A stretch of DNA of 64,000 nt from Enoplolaimus lenunculus (lineage: Eukaryota; Nematoda; Enoplea; Enoplida; Thoracostomopsidae). A program made the translations under genes and the position numbers. The notes under the pieces were generated by a model that made no database searches, was not told the origin of the DNA, and worked only from the letters and a program-made list of their open reading frames with translations. Shown here in pieces: positions 1-13,000 of the stretch (its first letter is position 1; the number at the start of each line of letters is the position of its first letter). The DNA lies in assembly GCA_030248215.1 (NCBI GenBank), contig JASANG010001081.1, positions 1 to 64,000 on the forward strand, written 5' to 3'.

Positions 1-400
1 CAATTCAGTATTTCACAATTTTGCTTCCGCTTTGGTTATCAGTACTGTGTTACTATCTGGCATCACGCAGTAAACATTGACTCTTGTACACTTCTCCCAA
101 ATGCTTACGCCTAAGCCAAGCCTAAACTTAAACCTAAAAGCCTAAGCGTTTGTTCGGACAAAATATGAAAAATTCGAAAGCCATGTGGGTTCTATACAAA
201 ATTTAGTATTTCATAATTTTGCTTTCGCTTTGGTTATCAGTACTGTGTTACTATCTGGCATCACGCAGTAAACATTGACTCTTGTACACTTCTCCCAAAT
301 GCTTATGCCTAAGCCAAGCCTAAACCTAAACCTAAAAAGCCTAAGCGTTTGTTCTGACAAAATATGAAAAATTCAAAAACCATGTGGGAATGTGTTCAAG
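1..400. repeat. 199-bp direct duplication with degenerate AAGCCT array
   Basis: Positions about 7-190 and 206-390 are near-identical direct copies. Each runs from a block containing TTGCTTTGGTTATC-like sequence through CTCTTGTACACTTC to a short array of AAGCCTAA-type motifs and ends near GACAAAATATG. Related CTTGTACACTTCCC-plus-array blocks recur at about 696-770 and 23127-23215, and inverted at about 42885-42965. Confidence 0.85.
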
Positions 401-971
401 AGCAGAAATACTAGAATTTACGCTATTGACTAATTTTTGAATTTGCAATGTATCTATTTTGATGTTAGGAAAATCAGTTATAAGCGAAATACCTCGTAAT
501 CATGTTCATATTTGCATGAGATGTATATAAAATTTCCTTTGTTCGAGGGATACAAAAACGATCCAAAAATCATAGAATTAGAATCCAGTACATCCGCTAA
601 AAACAAACGTGTAGGTTAGCAAAATATTGGATCAAAATTTTCAAATTTTTTAAAGTACAAAATATTGAAATTTGTATCTTACATCTTCATATTTGAGTTC
701 TTGTACACTTCCCTCCATATTAAGGTTAAGGCTTAGGTTCAGGCAAAAATTTAAGCAAAGGTTAAGCCTACGCATAGTTATATATGTCTTTTTGTAAGAA
801 TTAGCGTATGTGTGTAGGAAGTTAACACATGCCCAAAAGTCGAATACTTTGCCAAAAAATTGCTCGAAAATCGTAGGAATTTTTTAATAAATCTTTTAGA
901 CTCAAATTTTTGCAACTAAAATTTTCATTGGCTAAAATATACATTCAGCATTGGCAAACCTGACTATGCAG

Positions 972-1053
972 AAACCATGCTAGGGCATCAACTGGGCCGC
1001 TTTGATGCGTTATCCGGAGGTACTAACTCTGGACAAGAAACCGATCAACAAGA
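972..1053 (+). CDS. CADPS: probable CADPS exon (leftmost seen)
   Basis: An 82-nt block between an AG acceptor (970-971) and a GTGAGT donor (1054). Only one frame is open; it reads [15 protein letters not shown] after a split first codon. It ends with two bases of a codon that the next exon (5966) completes, so phases agree. The next exon encodes [10 protein letters not shown], which I recognise from CAPS; this one I accept mainly on splice signals and phase. An intervening exon cannot be excluded. Confidence 0.55.
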
Positions 1054-4000
1054 GTGAGTTTGTCATAGTACTTGAGCGTAGCACCTGCGTCCGGGCTTGC
1101 GGTGGGAGTAGAACCATGCTTGCAATGATTTGGTTGCATTGTAGCCTGTAGCATATAAAACAAAATATATATTTACATATGTGTGTAGCAGGGAGTGAAC
1201 GGGTATTAATTTTGCGAATATCGGAACCGAGTCCGGATGGTGAATTTTTTTACCGGAACCAGAACCGGATGATAAAGTAAATTTTTATTGGACTAATATC
1301 AACTGTTAGTTAACGTTTTTCAATATCCCTATTTGCAGAGTGGAACCGGATTACGCTTAACCGTAACCAGAATCGGAATTTGAAAAAATTAGCTGAAATG
1401 GACAATAAAAATACATGACACCGAAAATTTAATTTTAATTGTTTTGCAACATTATTTGTGAAATAACCCTAGTTGGAGATAGGTATTTACTTTATACGCT
1501 GTATTTTAGATATATATTCACGGAAGCGCAATCTACCTTCCTTGGTTTACTTTCGGCGATTGTCAAGGTTTATATGCTATACGAATGAAATCTATTTAAT
1601 TTTTATCGTAATTTTTTTAATTCGTTACTTATGCGGTAGGTTTATACTCGATGCCGGAGCCGGATACGGATGTAGGTGCTTTGTCGAGTATAAAACTCGA
1701 ACCGGATATCCTGTCACTCGCTGGTGTGTAGCGTGATTTTAGTTACGGTACAACTATGTATGTTCGGCTCATTCCTCTGCACTGAAATCCTACCCCTTGA
1801 GCTTTCTGACCATGAAAATTTTATCGGAAAAGCCCCACGATAATTTGTGAAATATCGGGGTGTGTGTTTCTACAAAGGTCGCAGTTGGAAACGGCAACAC
1901 GTAATGTATAAAATGCTAATGTGATCACATACCGAAGGTGGGGGCAGTGAAGCTCACAGCGCAACAGGCTCAATTGTGCTTCTCGCATTGAATAAGTGAT
2001 GGTTACTTGGACAAATATACAGGATCCCTGCACGACCCTGTGAAATGGTTCATTCGTCTCTAGCATGTTAACCTGGCTATGGGTGTTTGCTAATGGACAT
2101 CATTTCTCCTGTGGATCGGCTTCTGATCACGTTTCCAGCGTAGTTTAAGCGTGAGGATTCAACTGGTACTGGTACTGCTTACGCTATTTGTGTTTATAAG
2201 GTTGAAGCGAACGTTTTGCAGTTTAGCTTTTCTTCTAAAATTGCTATCTTCAAGGCGCACCTTATTTCAGCGAGTACAACTGTTTAATAATAGCTGTAGT
2301 TGTTATATTTAACCACTTTAAGCAATTTGGATTTTGTTTCGCTTGCAGCTAATCATGGGCGCAGCAAGGATTTTATTCCAGAGGAATAGGTTCGTTGAAA
2401 ACGGTATTTAGCAGCGAGCGTAACAAGCGAGAAAATTTTTTTGTGTTCTTGTAATCTAACTGGTTATACTCCAAATCCTGTAAATATGTTGTTATTTGTG
2501 TCTCCGGTAATTTTTTGAGTATACATCCGCACTCTCTTCTACTGTTCTGTTTTAGAACTTCAACAGATAGCAATCTGCGAAATGTAGGATAACTAAAATT
2601 ACAACTGCTCGCAAATCTAGCAGTGAAAATTAGTAGAATCAAAAAATAAGACATACGTAAACCAGGACCAGACGTCAAACGTTGACATACAATTGATACA
2701 TTGTTTCTATATTGGCGTTTTGTAAATTGGCCGGATGTAAAACGGTTGATGATAGGTTACTTTTTAAAAATTCCTGAATCTGCCTTTATTTCCGGTTTTG
2801 ATTTAAGTGTTTAACAATTCTCTATATTGCTGCAATAATAATTTTTGATAGTGACAGCAGACAGTATAGCTTTGAATCTATTTTAGGGGCCTGTCCACTT
2901 GGAGATAAAAGAACTGTGCGACTTAGAGCTTGGGATGTTCAGGGCGTAGGCTTAGGATTAGGCTTAGGTTTATGCTTTGTCTTTGGCGTGCGCTTCGGCT
3001 AACGCTTAGGTTTAAGCTTAGGCTTAGTAAACAGGCGTTTATAGTTAAGTTGGCCATTGCTGTTTCTATACCTTCTTTAATGCTACAATATTATGTTTTC
3101 AAATTAATTGAATGCTAATTACTTCGGAAAGCGCCTTCCGTTCAATCTGATTTCTGCGATTTGCGTTTCGTTTCTGTTGCCGTTTACGCATCAGCATTGT
3201 CAATGCCATCTTATCGAGTCGTAATATTGCTAAATCTGTAACTGTAAAAACCAGTGTATAACCTGAGTTGGAAAACCAGAGCAGGATGTCAAGATATTTT
3301 ACCGAAGCCGGATCATGAGTTAAAGCAACATTAAGTATTAAAAATTGTTAATTTTGCCAGCTTTAACATTTATATGCAAAGTGGTGCCAGAAATTTTTTT
3401 CAGCTGAGCAGTTTTACGTCAGGCTTCTGAGGTGATTAGTGCAGCAACGTGTCATTAATTAGTGTCCCTACGACTTGATAAATTATTATAATCATAGTAC
3501 ACCGTTGATTGTATGTAAAATTATCAAATCATTTAGGCAAAATGTTTTCAGACACTACTATAATAATTCCTCATCGATAATTTGCGTAGGATAATACATA
3601 TTGGTAAATATGCTCTGTAACGACTCATGATACTTTCTTCTCCACTAGGGATGGCGCTGTTAACAGCTCAATTGACAAATGAAGGGTTGTTTAATAGAAT
3701 GCACCGTGGCTATCAGTATCTTTCACGCCAGAGTGGGACATTACCCGCGGGTACCCGCGCTTAACCGCGAGTAAACGCAGATTGGGTAAAGATTTCAGGC
3801 GCGAGTATACCCGCGGGTAAAGATTTTTATCACGCGGGTAAAAAATTCAGTTTTTACTCGCGACAAACTTTTATGTTTTAAGGTGGAAAACCTACGCTAT
3901 TGTCTGTTTTATTTCTGGTCAGGTGCAGTCCTTGCTTTATTTAACTCGTTAATTTTGTTGTTTTTAGTAACATTTCATTTTTAAAATTCATTCAAGCTAT

Positions 4001-7000
4001 ATCGCAAAACTTCATTAAAGCGCAAATTGCCAGTGATCTTTAAAACACTGGTTTGACTTCAGGCGCGGTAAAAACGTGGGTCGTGGGCAGCTCTTATTTG
4101 CGCGGGTATACCCGCGTGTACAAAATTCTTGTTTGCGTGGGTAAAGCGCCTATCGGGTAAATAAATCCTTACCCACTTCCCACTCTGTTTTATGCAGAAG
4201 GTACCTGTGTGATACGTAAAAATCAAGAACCACATTTATATTGCGGTAGAAGTAGTAACGCAATCTAGCAGTATGTATATAATACTTGCATGGGCATCAT
4301 GTATTATGAATCTACGACAACTCGTCGTCGGACAAGTTGTCGTCCAGCGAATGAAGATGTCTAAGCCTAGGGTTAAAATTAACGGTGGGCGACAAATTGT
4401 TGTGTCTACGTGATGCCAAGTTACAAATGTCAGCCTAAGTTTATTACAGGGACCTGCCCACTAACAGGCAGGGAGACTGTGGAACTTAGTGACTAGGCAG
4501 ATCAGGTTTAGCCTCAGACTCAGGCTTGGTTTAGGCAAAGACTCATGTTTTGGCTTACGCAAGGCGTGAGTTTAAGCTAGGTATTGACTTTAAGTGGCAG
4601 CCCCTGTAATGGCCGACGAAATGTCGTCATACCCTATTACATATAACTCTAAATGATTTTAAAACATATTTGTGTTTGGGGATGTAAATGTTTTAATTAC
4701 GATTTCAAGCTATCTGCCTGTGTAATTGTTAAAATATGTTTTGATCAATTTGTGACACGACCGCTATATATCAGGTTGCGAGCAGAATCGCAGCAAGATG
4801 TTAAATATGTTTAGTTGCAAGAAGTAGTTTTCTTATATTTTGCGGCACAACCGTAAGTATGCAGTATCCGGTAGGTACCGAAACCAGGTATCCTGTTGAT
4901 TTTTGATTTGTATAATGAATGAAATCAACTTTTAGAAAAGTTAAGTTTTGTGTTGGTACACTGATTTTTTCGACCCAGTTACACAGACTTCAATTTTTTT
5001 TGGAAAACGCTTACTAAAATGTAAGCTTTGACGAGTGTGCAAGTAACAACTGACTAAGTCCGTATTAGTTTTGATAAGACTTAGATTTAGGCTTACGATT
5101 AAGGTTTCGGATAAATAGCAAGCTAAAGTTTAAAAAGTTTCGCATAGGCCGAATACCAGTTTGACTTTTTTAGGTTATGTAAAATAACTTGTGAAGCCTT
5201 GCAATTGTGTAATTTAACTTTTAAAAGTCCTGTGTTAGTCCGTTAGTTTTTCAACGAAATTTGAATCTTTTGTTAAATATTAATAAACCAACATGTTTTT
5301 GGGGCATTTGGAACAAAAATATTGGTTCAACCGAATTGTAAATTTGGAACATTTCTTGAAATTCAAAAGAACCTTATTTTATATCATGTTTACCCACCGC
5401 TATTGGTGGGTGCTACTCATACATTTGTTTCATGGTTTGTCTATTACGCGACTATTAACGTAACTTGTCGCTATTTTGCAAGTTGGATGATGATTTTGAA
5501 TAAATAATCTCGGTAGTCACACAATTCTTTCAATTTGCATGGGGTCGAAAGTGTTTATTGTGCCGTTCCAAGTGATTGCTATATCTGACGGCCTAGCGTT
5601 TGTCAGTTATTTTACGAGGTAAAAACGAAATCTTGTCGCTGCTCGGATTTGTAAATAAAAAATATAACCTTTATATTGACTATCGGTCTAATTCCTAGTT
5701 AACAGCAATATATAAGGTGTACAAAATCGTTCGCTATGGTGACAATTTGTTAATTTTTTTTTGGTTTATTTGATGTTTGGTTCTCGGTTTAAGTTTAAAC
5801 TAAATTTTAATTTTCAACAATTGCAGAAGATAAACAGCTGTACAACAGCGGGCACCAAATTACAACAAAATAGTCATTTTGACCGGATAGATTTTACAAT
5901 TCGGCACGATTGTACACGAATAGATTTTTTTATTCAGCTTAAAGTAATAAATTTTTGTATTTCAGCGGTGCAAAATCAGAAGAAACAGCTCAAATGACAA
6001 GGTATATAAAATGTATTATTTCGTACTTCGACCATAAACTAAATGAAGTAACAAACTAATTTTTATGTTTAAGAAATGAATATATTTTAAAAAATATTAT
6101 ATACAGAGTTAGATCCATTGAAATCTGGAACCTTTGCTTTTCAAGCATATGCTATCAAATGCAACATTACGCCGTAAATATATTCGTAATACATATATAC
6201 CTATTACAGTCTATAAGTCACATATTATCATTAGCGAGGGTCAACAATTCGTTGAAATTTGCTATAATATTTTTACGATTTAGGGGCGTAACCAATCTGA
6301 ACTAATGATGGATGGAAAAATGTAAATGAAATATTTTCTAAAAAAATCATATTTGCATTGTGTGTGAAAATTTTATGCTGGTTGCAGACCGGAAGGAGTT
6401 GGAACCGTTACGACAGAAGAAAGAGACAAATTTGAACACGTCCGTGAAAGACTACGGGTTTTGCTGATTAAACAAGTCACTCACTTTAGGTATTGATAGT
6501 GCATAGACTGGATGACCAACATTAGACAAGACTGTGCAATTTGTTTGGTTCTGCATGAAACTAAATGTACCACCAATGCGTGTCTTGTTTTTGATCGACC
6601 CCCATATGTTAGATCTACGAGATGGTGGTCACCACATAAAATGTACAGTAAAAACATAAGCTTTAAAGATCGAATCGGAGCGACTTTAGATAAAATTGGA
6701 AATATGGTAAACGTACCCCCCATAAATAAGAAGAGGTCGTGTAAACAAGCAAACGAGCTGAGTACATTCTTATATAACCAGAGCGCACCCAGTTGCATAC
6801 TCTTGTTATATACGGTGATCATCCAAGATTCACAGCACGGTCTCCTTGTGCTTACGTTGAAAAGTATATTTTTATATTTTAAAATAGTGGTGAACTTTAA
6901 GATATAAATGTAGCCCTAGCCTTTTTAATGCAACTTCTACAATGTCATGTGGACACTAGGTAATTTTTGAAAAAATAGTGTGCGGCAAACTGAAACCCAA

Positions 7001-10000
7001 AACTTTAGTAGCCAGCATGCTGAAGCAAAAAAGCTTCTGTGTGACGGATACTGACACAAAAAACCTTCGGTTTCCAACACCTTACCTTCTCAACAGTTAC
7101 CTGGTGTACGCATGATATGAAAGTTGCATAACATAGCCTTCGCATGTCATTATATAACTGTAAAAGTTATTCCCACAATTTCGGGGTAATTTTCATTGTG
7201 TCTGTCGAAACGAAACTCTCTCATTTGACAAATGTTAGAATACTTCGTCGGAAGGCAAAAAACCTTCAAAAGCCTAAATTTTTTAAAATTGAAAATTCTG
7301 TAAATATGTGTTAGTAAATGTTTTAGTCTATCAAATATCTACCAAGAGATTTTGACAAGCTGTCTACTCAGTTACTAAGTGGGTATAGATTACAGTATGT
7401 GCTAGCAAGCATGCAATGGACAATGAAAAATAACAACATTGACTTCTATGTGTATTTTGCAGGAATTGCTTTCCATTTGGCCGACCAGAAGGTGCTCTAA
7501 AAGCAACTTTATGCTTGCTTGAAAAGGTTAGCAATATGATAGAAACGATCTTTATTCGTCTTTTTACAAGTCTTTTAGGTTATCCCCTAGCCATAGTTTG
7601 TCCAAAAAATGTTTCGATTTCGAATTTTTTGCATATTTCAGTCTCTCATATCGCCACTTTCCGCAATTTTTCACGCTCAAATTTAAATTAATTGAGCCGT
7701 TTTTCACAAACGGCAGCGGTTGAAAACCGAAAACATCGGATTCTACTTTAAAAAATTGAACAGTCAGCTTGAGCCTAAAGGTTTGGTTAATTCTTTGCCC
7801 TATAACAAGTACTTTTGGCGTAATATAGCTAAAAATTTGGTTTGCCGATTGCCGACAAAAGCTGTCTATGCCATACCATGTTTAGGTACTAATGAAAGAT
7901 GTGGCAACGCCTTTGGACCCTGAAGAGTTCAAGCAAGTTGTACGTAAATGCCTTGAAAACGCTGCTATGTTTAACTATACGAAAATATGCAACGAAGCGA
8001 AGAATGAATCTGGTTTAGGTAATGGCGTTACCAATTGACAACATTACCCAATGCCACTGCGCCTCAAACAATTTCATTAGATTGGTTTTGATTTATTAAT
8101 TCCCTTGATGTGGAACAAATATACCTTGGTGCTGATTTATTGTGTCGTTCCTTGTCTTGATACACTTGGTGGTTTTGTGGTGTATCGTAAATACATAGAT
8201 TCAAAATTATTATGAAACCTATTAATTGTAAAACTATGTCAGTTTTAGTGCCAACGTTGGTCATTGTATTTTAAATATAATCCAACATTTGCTATATTTT
8301 CAGCTCCACCATCGTCTGCCATGCCGAAAATGAGCGTTGTTAGTCATATTTTTAATCCAGAAGAAGCTGAAGAACCAGGTTAGTGTACTTTAACACGGTT
8401 TGTTGTAACATTATTGCTGTTCAATTGTTCCAAAAGTCTAAAAAGGTATTATAGATGTGTAGTAAACTTAGCTTCTTGTATTTTTTGTTATTGATTAGGC
8501 TTCTTTCAGACTCAGGTTTAGGTTTAGGCTATGGCGGATCCATGGGGGGGCCACCCCGGCCGTGTCCCCCCAACAGCATCTCGTCAAAAATTCAAAAATT
8601 ATATAGCAGTGTTGTGACAATAGTTCGTGGTTTGTGTATGGGTCAAAAGTAAGTTTATTACCAGTGAAATTTTGGCCCCCCCCATTTTAAGATCCTGGAT
8701 CCGCCACTGCAGAACCTATTAGTTTGCATGAGCCGGCGACGTATGAACAATCGGATTCGTACTAACACTTGACAGTATAGATTTATAAATAAAATATTTA
8801 GAAAATGAAGATCACTTAATCCCACCGCAGCAAAAAATGGACGATATGATTCGAATTGGTGAATTATGTTGCGATTTACTCAGGGAAAACGAAGAACATT
8901 TTGGCGATGTAAAAGAATTGATTTTATTATTTGTTTTTTTGGGGCCAATTGCAGTAATTTTCCAACAGCTTTATACAACCATCGTGATGGGGCGGTCAAA
9001 TTGCGGCGGTTGTCCAAACGTGAACTGCCCATACGATGATTATATACCCGTACGAAAATTACGCAAACGACAATTGCTCGAATGCTAAAATTGAAACAAA
9101 CGACAATTGCCCAAATACGACAGTTGTCCAAACTGTAATTGTCCAAATGCAACGAAATTGTTCAAACTAAACAATTGCCCAAACGACGATTGCTCAAATA
9201 TATAACAATTACCAGCGGAATTATAATTGACAAATCTTAAATTTAGGATTGGTTATAACTTTGCCAATGTCATAGTAATGGGTACTCCTTGTGCTGCGTG
9301 GTGCTATTCCAGTTCCAAAAAGCACGATCCCAAAAGATTCTGACGAAATTGCTGGGGCGCCCGTCCTCAAGAGCCAGCGTAATTACTCAGCAAGATATAA
9401 CGAATTCAGAAAATGTGCCGATATGTAAACGACAGCTGCCTCAGGTATATAAGTTAAAAAATCTTCATATGCTCGTACCAATGGTAGGTGTGCCTTCTGC
9501 TTTGTTACCGCACATCGCTCTTCAATTTTTCCAGTCCGGGGCGTATCCTGGATTTATTTCAGGTGGATGCAACCCCGGACCTCTGTTAGAGGGCCCGGCC
9601 TGTGTGCTCCGCTTGCCGGTGATGTAAAGTATTTTTACCCAGCCCCGCGCTCTTTGACAGTTGTTACATGTTTTGGGAGTTGGCGATTGCGCAATTGCTG
9701 CGTTTTTGGGCATGCCTGGGTAACTGTTGTTTTTCACAATTGTTGTTCCATCAGTTATAACGTTTGGGCAATATCATTTGGACAATTGTCGTTTGAGAAG
9801 TTGGCGCGTTCGCGCAATTATGTCATTTCGGTAATTATCGCAATTGAGCCGTAGTTGTTTGCGCAATCGTTGTGATTCCTGAAGCGGTATATGCTGCGTT
9901 GTAAACACCAGGCCCGTAGTCAACTCACCTTGCTAGGTTGGGTCAAAAAATTTTCAGGAGGGACATTCAGAGGTTTTCAACAACTTAAAAGCAAGATTGA

Positions 10001-13000
10001 AAATCTTCTTGGGGCCAACATTGTTAGCCCCCCTACCCCTCCCCCCCGTTTGACTACGGGCCCGTGCGAAACCCATCAATGTAAAGCATTTCACGCTATG
10101 TTCCAATCGCTAAAAGTTACCCATTTTGCTTATTAGTTTGGCACCTAAACTGCTTGAACTTGTGCCTGGGGTTGAAGTTTGGATTATTTCTTTAAAGTCT
10201 AGAATTGGCTTATTCTGTGTTGTGAATACGATTCTTTGCAAGGTATAACATTAGATTATTTGTGTAAATCCTTTAGGGTTGCACTATACTTTTGTAAGCA
10301 AGCAAAATATTGTTTGCACTAGCGGAGCCATTAAGCGTCGGACGGGCACCGGACCGGATGGCACTACATCACAAGTATAGCGCTACCCTAAGTGTGTTTA
10401 AAAGCAATTGTTTAAATTCCGCGAACTGCACAAATTTATTTGCAGTTTGTTGAAGTTAAATTATGAATCGAAAACGCCAAGTATCTAAGCAGACTTAGTA
10501 TATTAAAGACGCGAAACAAAATTAAAAAATGTTAAACGTGCTACTTGCTGTTAAACCATATTTGTTTTCGTGTTTAAATTATCAGTCCGTGTTTATTTCA
10601 TTAGAGTTATCACACTGTCCATTCGCTGCACCCGTTTGTTGTCTGGTTTAATGATTAAGGTTGAGGCCAATGTATGTAACAGGGCCGTAACAGTACTATA
10701 AGAATATTCCTAAGCCTAAGCCTAAGCCTAAGAAAGAGCATATACCTAAGCCTACTCTTAAGCCTAAGCCTAAAACAAAAAACAGTCTAAAGCTTGAGCT
10801 TATTTTATTACAGTCCCGAAAGAAACGTTCCGCCCCTGATCTTTACATGGGCCGAGGTTAAGACATGCAAAACAATTTGATTAATTTTTGGAAAAATTAT
10901 TAAACGGATATTTTTATGATACGCGCATTGCTATCGGAGTAGTAGCGGACGCAATATATATAGAAATTTTCTTAGGTTTTTTAATTTAGTTATACTGACT
11001 GTTTAATTAGTCAAATTGTTTTGCGTTTACATAACCGCAAAAATTGGCTGGAATACAATGTAAATTTGTGTACCTATTTTCAGCAATTTCGATCGGTAAG
11101 TGGTGTGGTAAATATTTAAAATTTTGTTGTTTAAACGTGCTATTTCTGACCCGTAGCCCGCTCAACTTAGCCAGCAGGCGAAAACAAGCCTATCTTGCGG
11201 GGCAAAAGCTATTTTCTGGCTACGGGCGTGTGAGTTACTCAGCTCGTACCATGCTTGCGTTTTCATCCGATTGCTCACTTATTCGGTTGTATATTGTGTA
11301 TTTTAATTAAGTTTTTGCTCGACCCTTCAGACTGTATGATTTTAGTTGGGTTGTTTTATTTCGAAATTGTTGTCAGTTACTTTAATTAAAGAGATTCAGT
11401 AAAAAGCAAGGCAAAACGCTACGGAGTTAATCATCGTTTTGAAATATTTGACACTTTCGAAACTTGTTTTTTATATTTTACCTGCAATGTTTGTTCGTGC
11501 ATTTGAAAGGTATTAAAATGTTTGATATCCTGTTAATTCAAAATGCAAGCTGTCGATTAGAAAATATTCTTGTTGAAGTTTGGTATTTGTAAGTGCCCTG
11601 AAACAATTTTATAGAATTTATCAAATCTGTAGCGTTTCACAAATTCTCGCTTATCTCAAATCTTTCATAGTTTATATTATGTTAAATGAAAGGCTAAAAC
11701 AATATTTATTAACACTTTTCAGTCATTTCCGTTCTTTACTGAACTGCTCGCAGAACACTCCGACACGTTTTGGTCGCTGTTCGCTGTGGATCTAAATGCG
11801 GCTTTGGACGATTTACCACAAGATAACTGGGACGCCTTTCCATTGTTTCAACTACTTAATGATTATTTGTGCTCCGAGCGTGAGTTTTATTTACGATTAT
11901 GTGCAAGATTTGTTTCAGCAATGTAAAATTAAGTCAAGATGTATTAACAAGTTCAGTTAATCCTTCATTAATTATTAATTATATTGTGATATTTCGTCAA
12001 AGATGGTTATTCATAGGCGACATTGTACACGTATCTGTCATAAATTTTTGAAATTGGATTAAGCGGTAAATAGTTTTTTTGACATTTGCAGAATCTAACA
12101 AGATACTTTACATACAGACAAATATTAACAAATACTGTCAGTCTGATGTCCAGTTACAGCCAAACATCAGTTAATATCGTGTACACTGAATATTACTGAA
12201 TAAACTCTTGTTTAATTGGTAACTGTAACAAAATTAACAATGAAAGGAGAATACAGCATAGTGTATCGTTAGAATTCAACAGCACACACAAACTTTATTC
12301 AAATCCCAAATAAACTTTTTAGTATCTGTCAGACTTGAAGAAAGTTTTTCCCATTGTCGTCTTAAGATTGCACTCAACAACGACATTGCTCCATACGGAT
12401 ACTCTGCAAATTATGTTTCAACAAAAATTTTGCCATTTGATGATAAGTTACCGTCAGTTGTACCCTTTTTCACAAAGTTAAGCCTAATCCGACGCTTAAA
12501 TTATGCCCAAGTATAAAAAATTTTGAAAACTGTGCCGGATATCTGTACACGAGCCAAATTACCACTGTATTTTTTAGCGTCTATGAAACTTGTACACTTT
12601 TTTCACAAAGTTGAGCCTAATCCGACGCTTAAATTATGCCCAAGTATAAAAAATTTTGAAAACTGTGCCGGATATCTGTACACGAGCCAAATTACCACTG
12701 TATTTTTTAGCGTCTATGAAACTTGTATACTTTTTTCACAAAGTTGAGCCTAATCCAACGCTTAAGTTATGCCAAAGTATGAAAATTTTGAAAACTGTGC
12801 CGGAAATCTGTACGCGAGCCAAATTACCACTGTATTTTTTAGCGTCTATGAAACATGTACACTTTTTTCACAAAGTTGAGCCTAATCCGACGCTTAAATT
12901 ATGCCAAAGTATGAAAATTTTGAAAACTGTGCCGGAAATGTGTACACGAGCCAAATTACCACTGTATTTTTTAGCGTCTATGAAACTTGTACACTTTTTT

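Larger units (their letters stand above)
1054..5965. other. CADPS intron, repeat-rich
   Basis: Holds pieces of the CCGGAT-rich family (about 1196-1735, 3255-3320), TTAGGC-type arrays (2940-3040, 4490-4580, 5085-5110), a hAT-like element (3729-4187) and the antisense candidate ORF at 2373-2654. I see no further CADPS exon. Confidence 0.6.
8909..11722. other. CADPS intron, repeat-filled
   Basis: Apart from the fold-back, MITEs and AAGCCT element listed separately, I see no coding signal. Confidence 0.6.

Noticed and set aside
6481-6907. Overlapping plus (131-codon) and minus (113-codon) ORFs
   Set aside because: They lie in a CADPS intron just after an exon, open on both strands, and show no domain, signal peptide or splice pattern.
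8011-8018. Earlier donor GGTTTAGG at 8013 for the exon starting 7886
   Set aside because: It would leave the wrong phase for the next exon at 8304; GTAATG at 8019 keeps the frame.
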